From contig NC_071398.1 in NCBI RefSeq assembly GCF_022682495.2, forward strand, positions 95,011,705-95,075,704: a DNA stretch of 64,000 nt, read 5' to 3'. Positions within the stretch are counted from its first letter, which is position 1. Every line of letters starts with the position of its first letter. The notes under the pieces were generated by a model, which was given only the letters and a program-made list of their open reading frames with translations, ran no database searches and was not told the origin of the DNA. The DNA is from Desmodus rotundus. Lineage: Eukaryota; Chordata; Mammalia; Chiroptera; Phyllostomidae. The position numbers and the translations under genes were made by a program. Positions 54,425-64,000 of the stretch are shown piece by piece.

Positions 54425-54991
54425 TACTAGCTCTCTCTTTCTGTAATCGTACCACAAGCTTAGGGGTTTAAAACACATACATGTGTTATCTCACAGTTTC
54501 TGTAGATCAGGCTTAGCTGGGTTCTCTTGCTCAGGGTCTCCTCTGAAAGCTGCAGCCAAGGTGTTGGCCAAGGCTGTGATCTCTCCTCTGGGCTCCATCT
54601 GCTCCCAGTCACCCATGGTGGTTAGCAGAATTCAGCTCCTTCTGGACTGCCGGACCCAGTGTCTCAGTTTCCTGCCAGCTGTCTGCTAGGAACCGCCCTC
54701 AATTCTGGTGACTGTTGGTGGGGGGTGGGCTATCTCAGTTCCTGGCCCTGTGAGCCTCCCCAGCACAGCTGCTTTCTCCATCAAAACCAGGAAGGGATGG
54801 AGTCTGCCAGCAAAATGCTACACTCTTACGTAATGTAATCGTGGAAGTGACACCGTATGACTTGGCCATATTCTGTTAGTTAGAAGCAAGTCACAGATTC
54901 TGCCCATGCTCAAGGCAAGGAGATTACACAGAGGCATGACCCTGGAGGTGGTGAGGGCTATGGGGGACCATTTTCAAGGCTGTCTGCCACA
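54425..54991 (-). mobile_element. MLT-type ERVL/MaLR LTR, antisense
   Basis: In antisense order: 'atctcacagtttctgtagat', 'caggcttagctgggttctct', 'gcagccaaggtgttggccaa', 'ttagaagcaagtcacagatt', 'gcatgaccctggaggtggtg' and a terminal 'caaggctgtctgccaca' at 54975-54991. This is the layout of an MLT1/MLT2-type solitary LTR. No internal retroviral part is attached. It follows the mariner by about 180 bases. Confidence 0.75.
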
Positions 54992-55645
54992 GGCAGGGAA
55001 ACATGGGAGGAATCTGGAGCGCAAATGCCTCCCTCATACTGTGGGGGGTGGGGGTGGGTAATATAGGAGACTAATGCGTTGAACACAAGAAGGAGCAGGA
55101 GGAGGAAAGTTAGGGATGCTTATGGGCTGAAAAGACCACAAGGCAGAGCATGGGGAAGGTGAGTGGTTGTGGGGACCCCAGACTGACAGAGCAACTGGCA
55201 TGACTAACGGGGCCCTCTGGTGGGAGGCTGTGCCAGGAAGTCTTGCCAGAAGAGGCCCTGTGCCGCAGAGCGCAGAGAGACAGTGTGGGCCAGAATGTGC
55301 TGAGGTGCGTGGCGGATTGAGAAGAAGACAAAGGGTCTGTGTTGGGATCAGACCCGGCTCTGCCCCAGGTGGCCCATCTGTCACCGGCCCAGTTACACAC
55401 ACTCCATTCTCCACCGGAATTAGTTATCTCATGCTGCACGTGGCTAAGGCTGCCTGCCCGCCCATCAGGGCATGTCCAGCTTGGTGCTGCAGGTCGCTGG
55501 CCCTCTGGTGAGGAGGTGGAAAAGAATCAGAGGGCAAGGGGCTGAGGCTAAAGGTCCAGGATGGTGGCCCCAGTGTCCAGGGAGCCTCGGTTCAGAATGT
55601 CCTGGCATCTTATCGCGTGCCAGCCGGGGTGGGTCTTTTTATCTG
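54992..55645. other. Unannotated stretch, no gene seen
   Basis: No gene or nameable repeat. The 126-codon minus frame at 55034-55414, and frames overlapping it on the other strand, have no domain. Confidence 0.4.
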
Positions 55646-55649
55646 TAGA

Positions 55650-55960
55650 TATATTTGCAAAGTGGCCTAGAAACTCTACTTGCAGCTCTAGCTGGCCCCC
55701 AACTAGAGACCTACATTTATCTCATGTTTTACATCTTTCTACATCACTATTCTATTGTAGGTGGCGGAGGGTCAGGGTCCATATAGCTCACCTTGAATAG
55801 GGTCTGGAGAAGCCTCAAATGAATGCGTAACAGACACATGTAAAGCTGGCAGCATGGCGGTTGCGATGGTCTTCGATTCACACAATCTCAGGTCAGAAGG
55901 AACCTTTTAGGTGAGTCCTCCCCTTCAAGGCTGAAATCAGGAATGACTTGGCCTAGCTAT
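55650..55960 (+). repeat. L2-like fragment and MIR3-like fragment (weak)
   Basis: 'acctacatttatctcatgtt' and 'cactattctattgtaggtgg' with 'ggtctggagaagcctcaaat' resemble the sense L2 3' layout. 'tctcaggtcagaaggaacct' and 'tttaggtgagtcctcccctt' at 55888-55930 resemble a MIR3-type segment. Confidence 0.4.
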
Positions 55961-56554
55961 TTCAGATGCTTCATGGTTTTATGCCTGTGGTGTTTTGGAT
56001 AAGAGTAAAGCAAGCAGACTTTAAGTCTCTGGAAAATGAGAGTCTTGTTACAAGGTCGGGAAATGGATAGAGCAGCTTGGGTTTCAAGCCGAACGGCCTT
56101 GAAGACATTTTTCCCAGCCACCCAGCCCATAGTGTGTCCCCTTGGGGGAGCTGAAATTTGCTTCTTGACTGTCTCTGTCTCTGGCCAAACCCTGAGAAGG
56201 TGGCTTTGCTGTCCTGTGGCCATCGGCGAGTCAGCACCAATGTGCCTATGAGTCAGGCCAGTGTGAGTAAAATATGCTTTCACCCAACACCCTGGAAAAG
56301 AGGGGCTGTATGAGGCACCACACCTTTACAGAATACCTGGGAGTTCTTCCAGGTTGCCCCTGGGCCTGGGGGTTATCGTGGCTCTAGAACATGTGCTTTG
56401 GAAGGAGGGACAGGAGTTGTCCCTCAGCTCCCCTCCTGACACCTGTAAGAACTTGACTAGTTCAAATATATGATATCCTCTCCCCTTGCAGATGTATTGG
56501 TCAGGAAGGGGGAGGGGACAGGGAAAGGTTGCTGGGACTCAAGGGACACCTCTT

Positions 56555-56645
56555 CTGGGCCAGGCACTGTGTGAGGTTCCTTCCAAATGTCGTCTCCTTT
56601 GATGTCTACTGAGCACTCACCTTCGTGGCTCATTCAAACCTGCAG
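56555..56645 (-). repeat. MIR SINE tail, antisense
   Basis: 'ctgggccaggcactgtgtga' followed by 'aatgtcgtctcctttgatgt' keeps the antisense MIR tail. Short and truncated. Confidence 0.5.
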
Positions 56646-56724
56646 CATCTGACATGATCCTTAATCCATCCTGGAAAGTCAGTAGTTGTTGCTTCATTGA
56701 AAAGAATTAAATCTCTACGTGGAG

Positions 56725-56850
56725 GAGGATGAAGCCCTGGCTGGAGGGTCAGGAGACCTGCGTTCTAGCCCTGCTGCTGAATGACCTGGGACCAACATTC
56801 CCTCTCCTCCTCAGCTGAGATAAAAGGAGAAGCTTGAATAGTATAATCCC
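56725..56850 (+). repeat. MIR SINE head, sense
   Basis: 'tggagggtcaggagacctgc', 'gttctagccctgctgctgaa' and 'tgacctgggaccaacattcc' match the sense MIR tRNA-derived head. Confidence 0.75.
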
Positions 56851-57140
56851 GAAGTCTCAACCAACTCACTCCCCATGGCTTTACGATTTGACAAGCATGG
56901 GGATGGGAGATCCAGGATTTCACAGCGCAAGAGAGGAACCAATACGCGAGAAGGGTCCTGCTCAGTGACTCAGCCTGCCCAAATATGGACATGATCCAGG
57001 TGGGGGCCAGAGGCCTCCTGGAGCCAGGAGCAGGGCCTCATCAGGGCCACGCCCATGGCCTTGGCCACCAAACAATGCACAGCTATTGGCAAGCACAGGT
57101 CAGCCTGAGGAGGCACAAAGTAATCCACTACAAGAGAAAT

Positions 57141-57170
57141 AATTACAAATTGCCTGAAATAATTGTAATT
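57141..57170. repeat. 8-bp inverted repeat in AT-rich DNA
   Basis: 'aattacaa' at 57141-57148 pairs with 'ttgtaatt' at 57163-57170 across a 14-base loop. Both arms contain the TAATT homeodomain-like core, so this could be a paired binding site or chance. Confidence 0.6.
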
Positions 57171-57213
57171 TCCAAACAAATAAAACCCTATCCTATCTGT
57201 CAATTCCCTGAAA

Positions 57214-57235
57214 CACGCGCACACACACACACACA
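57214..57235 (+). repeat. (CA)n microsatellite
   Basis: About eight uninterrupted CA units preceded by 'cacgcg', ending at 57235. Confidence 0.9.
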
Positions 57236-57779
57236 ATTACTAGAGATCTTTGCCTAAACTCTGGTGAACACCAGCCTCCCAGTTTGCACCTATCTGCTAA
57301 CCCACAGGAGCGTATATAAGCACCTGTCCATGTGTACACACACGCCCCAGGGTTTAGAGACAAGAGTAGCATCTCTGAATGGGAAACCGTGGCACCTCGA
57401 ACTCTCTGGGCTCAGCCTCCAGCTTTGGGCTTTGCCAGGGCGACTCAGAGCTCTGGCTCCCTGCCCCACAAAGTAGGAGTAAAAGCCAATGCAGAGTGAA
57501 CATGGCCAGTGGAGCCCGGAGAAGGATCTTGAAAATGCCGAGTCTCTGGCCGCCTGACCAGAGAGACCACATGCCCATTCCAGCCACCGGTGATGGGAGG
57601 AAGGCAGCTTCTCCCAGCCACCTTCCATCAGCACGCAGCTCACTGAGAAGCTTCCCTCCGTGGGCTGCCCAGGGTTTCAGCTGGTGCATTTGCTCTGCCC
57701 ACAGAGCGACAGCATTTCCATGAGTACCTTTTGGACCCTGTTCATCTCAGAAATGAGTGAGTGACTATTCTTAACCCTG

Positions 57780-57850
57780 TGTGTACACATGAGTGTGTCT
57801 GTGTGCACGAACATGTATGTGCATGTATGCATACGTGTATGTTTGCACCA
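57780..57850 (+). repeat. Degenerate TG/TATG-rich low-complexity DNA
   Basis: Alternating 'tgtgtgtacacatgagtgtg' and 'catgtatgtgcatgtatgca' form a purine/pyrimidine alternating tract with Z-DNA potential. Confidence 0.7.
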
Positions 57851-57899
57851 AGGCACTAAAATTAAAATACTGCCAAGTCAGCAAACGGTTAGTCTCAGC

Positions 57900-58180
57900 C
57901 CCACTTTACATTATTGTTGTATTTTTTTTTTTGTTCTCTCTGAATTGAAAATGCTGCAGAAGCGAGGAGCTGCTCTCGTCTTAATTACCGCAGAAATATT
58001 GCTAATTAGAAACAAGGGAAGAAGTGTTAGGGATTTGACTCAGAATCAAAGGCAGCATTATTTTCCAATGGATATTAAAAGACTTGCCAAAGAGGCTAAG
58101 ATGATGAGACAGATGAGTTGTGAAGTATGTTTCAGGCCCCAGTGGTAAAGCGGCTGGAAGGGGAAATTAAATCTCTGGGA
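57900..58180. other. Candidate conserved non-coding element
   Basis: After a T11 run, a repeat-free stretch holds 'cgtcttaattaccgcagaaa', 'atattgctaattagaaacaa', 'agcattattttccaatggat' and 'attaaaagacttgccaaaga'. TAATTA-type homeodomain cores and an ATTGG-type box lie close together. Frames of 119 and 145 codons (57789-58148 and 58127-58564, plus) overlap it. Neither shows a domain, so a regulatory element is more likely than an exon. Confidence 0.35.
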
Positions 58181-58184
58181 GGAA

Positions 58185-60145
58185 AATGTTCTCACGTGTT
58201 GGAGTTATGCCTTGCAGCCATAACGGGGGATGCTGTCTCCATCACCGAGGGGGCCAAGGGGCCTCCGAGAAACCTGAGGCTGGCAGAAGCGTTGGTGGCC
58301 GAAACCAGGGCTGTGCCTGGGCAGACACTGGTAGTGGTCACTGCTGCCAATGACTTGCATGCATCTTCTTTCTCCTCCTGCATCCGCTCTCATTTCGTTT
58401 TTTCCCACTATTTTTTTAGCCTTAAACTGAGTATGTGCCTGAGGGGTAGATTGAAAGATGGAAAGACCAAGAGGAGCCAATCTTTGGGGACCTATGTCCC
58501 ACAGCCAGAGCCCTGTGTTTGTGGAAGACTGGACTTCCACGTGAGCAGGGAGCTGAGAAGATAGGATGCGACAGGCCGGGTGCCTCGTGGTTTTGATTGC
58601 TTGGTCTCCAGGTCTAATTCAGATTCCAGTGGGGCAGACTCCCATGCTGAGCCTAAACCACCAAAGCAGCACCATGAGATGATTTAGCTGACGGTTCTCA
58701 GTGTTTTGAATGTGTTCATTCCCGACGCTGAGAATTAAGTTTGGAGGTATGAGGAATGGGGGCAGGGGTGAGCTCCCAGCCGCCATAAGAGGTTACTGCA
58801 GATCTGAGAAGAAAGAAGGTAGGAAGTGGTGGGGTGGAAAGACCAGGAAGACAAAGCAGAGAATGGCTCAATGTCCTCAGATTGGGAGTCCCCAGAAGAC
58901 AGTGCACCAAAGACCATAAATGGCCTCTTCCAAAATTGTGCCGCATTTCCCCTTGCTTAGCTCGATGGCTTCGGGAGATCCATAGGGCAGCTGGCTGTTG
59001 GCTGGAGTCTGGGTGGTGCGACCCTGTGTAAGTCCTCTCCGAATTCCAGCTCCCTTGTTTGTCTGCCACTGCCTTCCATGGCTACCTTCCAGGGCTGCTA
59101 CAAGGGTCAAACAGGGCAGTGCGCACACGATGGCTTTGTAAATTGGACGGCACTGTCTGCCGAGCAGATGTGATTGTACTTGCGTGTCTCAGCACCGGAG
59201 AGATGGGCTTTGTCATCCAAAGTGCTGGGCTAGGAAAGAGAACCAAGAGCCTATGCTCCTGTGCAAAATCATGACTTTCGAGCATTGTTAAAGGTCTCAG
59301 AAATAACCCTTTCCCACCTCCCACCCAGACCATGGGGTGCGAGGGGAGCATTCTTGTCGACCAGGTACTACGTAAATTAAAGGTAGTTAGTTATCTGTGG
59401 CCTCTTGATGGTGGACACAGGGTTTAAAAAGTCCAATAATACTTTAAGGCTCATCATGGAAAAAAAGCCATCGTGTGGCCCACCCCTTGCAACTCTGAAG
59501 GCTGTTCTTCAGAGGCAACTACTTATAGCAATTTATTTTAGTATTTGCCTAAATAAACTTAGATGATATATTTAGACTACTGTTTCTCGAGGTTATTTTT
59601 TTCTCTCAAATTTTAGAAATCTTCTGTTGATTTACTCTTGCTGAAGGTACGGATTTAACATTCCTGCAACGCTGGCCTCGCCCCACCGGCCCCACACGCA
59701 CTCACACACACCACGCAGTCGGTCGCAGTCACTGTGTGAATCAGTGTTTGGTATGTACATTGTTTCGCCTTTGTAAATATTACTCACGACAAAGCTGTGC
59801 GGGTACGATGATCGTGATCACTCACGCGTGACTCCTTGGTTGTCCCTCGAGTTCAGCTTTTCATCTGCTATTTTTCTTTGTGACTGATTACATTTCTTAG
59901 CAAACTCTATGGCAGGTCCATAAAACATAAAACAGCCGAGCACATCAAGCAAAGTGTCATTTCTGTGTTTTCCTGGGGGACACTCCCCCAGCAGCTCAGT
60001 CTGCCGCCCTGTTGCCTGATAGCCTTCCAGGTGCGCAGCCCACCCGTCCTCACGGAGCCCCTTTCAGTGACGTCCTGGGAACCCCTTTTTCTTCTCTCCA
60101 CTGTAAGGTGCTCCCTGTTTTGTGGCATATACCTTCCAGCTTTGT
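58185..60145. other. Unannotated stretch, no gene seen
   Basis: No gene recognised. 'gcaactctgaaggctgttct' with 'tcagaggcaactacttatag' around 59490-59530 faintly recalls an old repeat. The rest is unclassified. Confidence 0.4.
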
Positions 60146-60149
60146 GAGA

Positions 60150-60760
60150 AATGATGCATCAGAAGTAAATTTTTTGAGACTAAGAACTAGATATTCAAAA
60201 CTGCAATTACTCTTCCCTCACACCTGATTGGTAGTTTGATTGGGTATAAAACTCAGTTGAAAATTTTCACTCAGAATTTTGAAGGAACAACGCTATTGTC
60301 TTTGAGAGTCCAGTGTGGCTTCCTGGAAAGCTGCTATCATTTTGCTTGCTGATATTTTATATGTCACTTGCCTTTTTTCTCCGGAAGCTGGGCTAGAGTT
60401 TCATGACGGTATGCTTTCACATAGTTTTCAGTTACTGCTCTGGGCACTCAGGAGTCCCTTTCGTTCCGGGATGTCATGCCTTCCAATAGAAGAAAATGTT
60501 ATTGTGTATTTTTAAATAATTTCCAGTCCTTTATTTTCTTTCTTCTTTCCCTCTCTTTCTCTGATTCCTGTTAGTTGAAAGTAGGACTTCCAAGGGTGAA
60601 TCACCTAATTTAAAATTTTTTTTTCCAATTTCTATCTTTGTGTACTGTTTTCTGGGAGATTGCCATATTTAATCTTCTACACATTCTGTTGGTTTTTTCT
60701 ATCTTAATCTTTCATATTCAGGAGCTTTTCCTTGTTTTGTAAATGTCCGTTTGAAAATAG
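60150..60760 (+). repeat. Ancient interspersed repeat, class uncertain
   Basis: 'tagtttgattgggtataaaa', 'cactcagaattttgaaggaa', 'tctgggcactcaggagtccc', 'gtactgttttctgggagatt' and 'ttcaggagcttttccttgtt' follow, in order, a long repeat common in mammalian genomes. I recognise the series but cannot place it firmly as a LINE or a DNA element. No frame survives. Confidence 0.55.
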
Positions 60761-60764
60761 GATC

Positions 60765-61600
60765 TTACTTTGTTGCTTCATGGGTGAGTGTTTTTTCAGT
60801 TCCCTGCATTTTCTCTTTCATTTGACTCCCATTTCCTTTTGTTTGTTTTGACCTTTTCTATGCGAGAGTCTTTCCTGAAATGTCTCAGTTCTCTTCTGTC
60901 TATTCACATCTTAAATACGAACGCGCCACTAGAAAGTTAATTAGATGCTGTATGCGTCATACCCTTGAGCACAGGCACCGCGGGGTGGGGCGCCTCTCTA
61001 GCTGTAGAGTAATCAGTACGGTAATTGTTACAGTTGCAGTCAGAGTCATTCAATTAGGAGACATTCCTAGTCTCCTTCCCAGGGGGTGAGAACAATGCAC
61101 GCCTAATGGAGAGAGGGACAGAGAGCCTGATGGTTCGGCGCTTGAACTTCACTTAATGACCCTGCCTTAGAACTCCCCCCACATCTGCTGTCACCTATCA
61201 CTGGTGTCCTCAAGCCCACGGCCTGACTCAGTGTCTTGAGAGAATAAGCCTCTCGCCTCCCACAGGGGTGAGGGGAGGAGAGTTGTTAGCTGGGTGGGGA
61301 GGAAAGGGAATCTAGGGGGTCTGGCAGCTCCTCAGGCTGGCCTTCCCCCAGCCTCACTGCTGGAAGTGCCCCCTGCGCCCCAGGCTTCAGAGGCTCCTGT
61401 ACCTCTAGTCTTTCCCAGGAATCCAAATTAGACCACGCCTTTCGGCCTCCCTTCTGCAGCTACATCTTCTGCTCTTCTAAACCTGTGACCTACGTCCACC
61501 TGCTTCCCATCTTTCCAGTTTGTTGCCACTTCTCTGCCGTTAAGTGGGCTTAGTCTTTATGGGCCTCCTTTATGGACTTATGTCTTTATTCCTTTTAGAA
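60765..61600. other. Unannotated stretch, no gene seen
   Basis: The T-rich section to about 60900 may continue the preceding old repeat. 60900-61600 holds no gene or nameable repeat. Confidence 0.4.
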
Positions 61601-61604
61601 AGTG

Positions 61605-62271
61605 CATTAGTTTTCTGTTGCTGCATAACAAATTACCACAAATGTAGCAGCTCAGAACAACAGAAATGTATTATCTTGCAGTTTTTGCGGGGCAGGAATC
61701 CAGCCCACTTTAGCTGGGTCCTTGGCTCAGGATCCCAGAAGGCTGAAAGAGTGATGTTGGCCGTCTGCATCCTCACCTGGAAACTTGGCTAGGAAAGACG
61801 CACTCTCACGACACGTCAGGTTCTTAGCAGAGTTCATTTCCTTGCAATTGCAGGACTGAGGTTCCCTGTCCTTTTGCTGGCTGGAGACCAGCCTCAGGTC
61901 CTTGCCTTGCAGCCCCCTCCAGCTCAGCAGTGGAGACTCTCCTTAACTCGCGTTAACTTCCTCTTATATGTCAAATCTCTCTGACTTCTCTTTCTGCAAC
62001 CAGACAAAACAAACAAAAAAAACACCCCCCAAAACAACCCCCTACAACAAAACAAAACAAAACAGCCCACAACTCTCTGCTTTTAAAGGGCTCATGGAAT
62101 TAGGACAAGCTTACCTGCATAATTTCCCTACCTCAGGGTCAACTGTGTCATGCAGCCTCCCTACGTACAGGCATAAAATCATATGTTCAAACTCCCAGGG
62201 TTTATGTAGGGCAGGTCTCCTGGGGGGCAAGGTGGGAAATCATGGCGGCTGCCCTGGAATTCTGCCTACCA
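61605..62271 (-). mobile_element. MLT-type ERVL/MaLR LTR, antisense, with A-rich insert
   Basis: The antisense order begins 'cattagttttctgttgctgc' and 'ataacaaattaccacaaatg', then 'tgtattatcttgcagttttt', 'caggaatccagcccacttta', 'ttcatttccttgcaattgca' and 'ccctggaattctgcctacca' at the end. It is a solitary LTR. An A/C-rich low-complexity segment with (AAAAC)-type units at about 62003-62070 interrupts it. No viral coding sequence is attached. Confidence 0.75.
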
Positions 62272-63755
62272 GGGTAAGATTTCTAGGAGGGAACAGAATC
62301 ACCATGTTTGTTTAATCCGACATGTTTAATCAGAAGTCTCTCGTGCTCTCGTGAACAGATCGTTACTCTTTCAGGGCATCTGAGTTAACATCAGTGCTCT
62401 AGACATCACAGCAAACTTCATCCCCAGCTTTTCACCTGTGAGTGGTGCTTTCTTTAGTTGTGGCTCAGGAAGAAAGAGCCTCCCTCCTCCCTCATGCAAA
62501 TAAGTGAGTCTTATGTCCCTAGGAACCCAGAGCCGGCCCTGAGTGTATTCCCACAGTCCCCTCCCAAGCACAAGGCTATTAGGACCCCAGGAGACAGTGT
62601 GGAGAGAGTGGTCATGACCTATTTTCAGTGGTCCGGACACAACCAGGTGAAGTCACCGTTCCAGGCGCGTGCACGGATGTCGTGTGCTGCGCCGCATGAA
62701 GATATTACCAACGAGAGACAGCACCTTGGCACGGAGACGTGGTAATTTTTTTCTGGCTTGGCAGTTCCCAAAGGTAGTTGTTGTATTCAGTGATGAATGA
62801 CTAATTTCTAGAAACCTTGACTGGAACCTGAAGGCGGGAGATGAATGGGAGTGGGGGGTGTTCCTCCGAGCGTGCCGGCAGATAAATGGCCAGTCACAAC
62901 TAAAAGATGGTTCTGCATTTTCAGAGTGTAATCAAGTGAGATGTACCCAATCTCCTGCAGTGCATTAGCCTCATGTCTCTTCACCTTCAATGTCAGGCGG
63001 TCCCTCGCGGAGGGGCTCCCTGTCCATCTCACTTTTAAAAACTTTTAGCTCAGAGTAACACTGGTGGGAGAGGCGCTGGCAGGTACCAGCAGAAGGAGGG
63101 ACCCTGCAGGGACGGAAAGGTCACACACAGTTAGGTCTCAGACTGAAAGGAAGGAGAGAGAAAGCATGGAGGCAGGAAGAGAGAGAGAGATTGACAAGGG
63201 GAAGCAGTCTGATTTCAGTATCTTTCTGTTGCGGGTGTGTTTCTTACCGCAGCCAACTGGGCATCGGCAAACCAGAGGGATGTGCGCAGTATCTGGAAGA
63301 AATTCACAGAAGAGCCCTCTAGATGGAGTGGCAGCCTGACACAGTTTGCTCTCTGCATTCAGCCTTCATTCCTAGAAGGGTCTCTGGGCTTCCTTTCCAG
63401 GAAACCAACTTTGTCCATTTGCCAGTAAAATAAGGAGGGAAAGACAGGTTCTGAGACTACAACTGGAGAGGATATGAGACTCCTCCCTGCAGAAGGGCCG
63501 AGAGCCCACCGTGGTCGTGCCTGCTTCCCGGTCTTCCTGGTCTTCCCGGTCCACAGTGAAGATCAGTGCTGAGAGCACGCTGTGGTCTCCCCTGGGGAGA
63601 AGGGATTTGAATGGCTTCCCACCAGGTCTTTGCCCACCGGGATCCACCTTTCATGCAGCCACATTTAGATTTCTAAACCTCAAATGACATATTAGATTCC
63701 CTACTTAAACACCCTTGCTGGACCTCAGTTCTCTGCAGAGCCAAGCTCAAGGCCA
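62272..63755. other. Unannotated stretch, no gene seen
   Basis: No gene or nameable repeat. A short GA run lies at 63178-63191. The frames at 62371-62640 and 63064-63339 have no domain. Confidence 0.4.
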
Positions 63756-63764
63756 AACGTCGGA

Positions 63765-64000
63765 GCGAGACGCTCGATACTGTTCACAGTACTGTCATTT
63801 GTAGCTGCCACGCTCCCTGCCTAGGTGTCTGGTTCATCCCCACTGAATCGCACCCTTCCCCAAATTCAGCCCGGCTCACTTTGGTGCCTTTGCACGTGCT
63901 GCTCCTCCTGCCTACAGCCATCTTCCTTCCCTTCTCTGTATATCAGAAAAATGTTCATAAGTACCAGCTCCGATTTCTTTTTCCCTGAGGTTCTTTCCTC
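63765..64000 (+). repeat. L2 LINE 3' region, sense, cut by window end
   Basis: 'cggctcactttggtgccttt', 'gcacgtgctgctcctcctgc' and 'ctccgatttctttttccctg' follow the sense L2 order (family form 'cagggcctttgcacttgctgttccctctgcctgg'). The copy continues beyond the window. Confidence 0.7.

Noticed and set aside
1..64000. CRISPR arrays, bacterial operons, phage or plasmid functions
   Set aside because: Repeat content and gene structure are those of a mammalian nuclear genome. No regularly spaced repeats or dense prokaryotic coding are present.

Overview
This window is vertebrate nuclear DNA from a bat (Chiroptera). The clearest evidence is two tRNA-derived SINEs of the bat-specific VES family, at 5299-5510 and 14439-14652, each inside a readable target-site duplication. 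A mariner relic (53704-54247) and an L1 3' end (43485-43613) are of types compatible with a bat. The deeper background of MIR, L2, L3/CR1, MER2/Tigger, MER5, MLT-type LTRs and old L1M is shared by placental mammals. Repeat names here come from remembered family sequences, not from a database run, so subfamily labels are approximate.

No protein-coding gene can be identified with confidence. Reading frames are short on both strands (the longest is 212 codons) and none resembles a known cellular protein. The window therefore looks intergenic or like the inside of a large intron. The only exon-like object is a weak candidate terminal exon on the minus strand at 43653-43823, where a splice-acceptor-like site, a 54-codon acidic frame, a stop codon and an overlapping AATAAA fall in the right order. 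No tRNA, rRNA, snRNA or other RNA gene is recognised, and there is no CRISPR array or bacterial feature.

Layout. 1-15.3 kb: old MIR and L2 pieces, a nearly complete MER2-like Tigger element (4688-5206) directly followed by a VES SINE, a long antisense L1 relic (7340-8570), a MER5A-like element and the second VES SINE. 15.3-30 kb: sparse repeats with several AT-rich, homeobox-motif-rich stretches that look like conserved non-coding elements, plus an L2 3' end at 25.4-25.8 kb. 30-50 kb: an MLT1-like LTR, several L2 and MIR copies, an L1 3' tail, a second antisense L1 relic, and two G/C-run tracts able to form quadruplexes or sequencing artefacts. 50.9-55 kb: the densest repeat cluster, with an L3/CR1 relic, two L1 3' ends meeting tail to tail at a 10-bp inverted repeat, a chimeric mariner element and an MLT-type LTR. 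55-64 kb: MIR and L2 fragments, a candidate regulatory element at 57.9-58.2 kb, a second MLT-type LTR and an L2 copy running off the end.

The most interesting observation is that the internally deleted mariner carries about 110 bases in its middle that match the right half of an unrelated hAT element (MER20). The join falls exactly at the end of the transposase helix-turn-helix, on a five-base microhomology. This looks like filler DNA captured during interrupted repair of the transposon.
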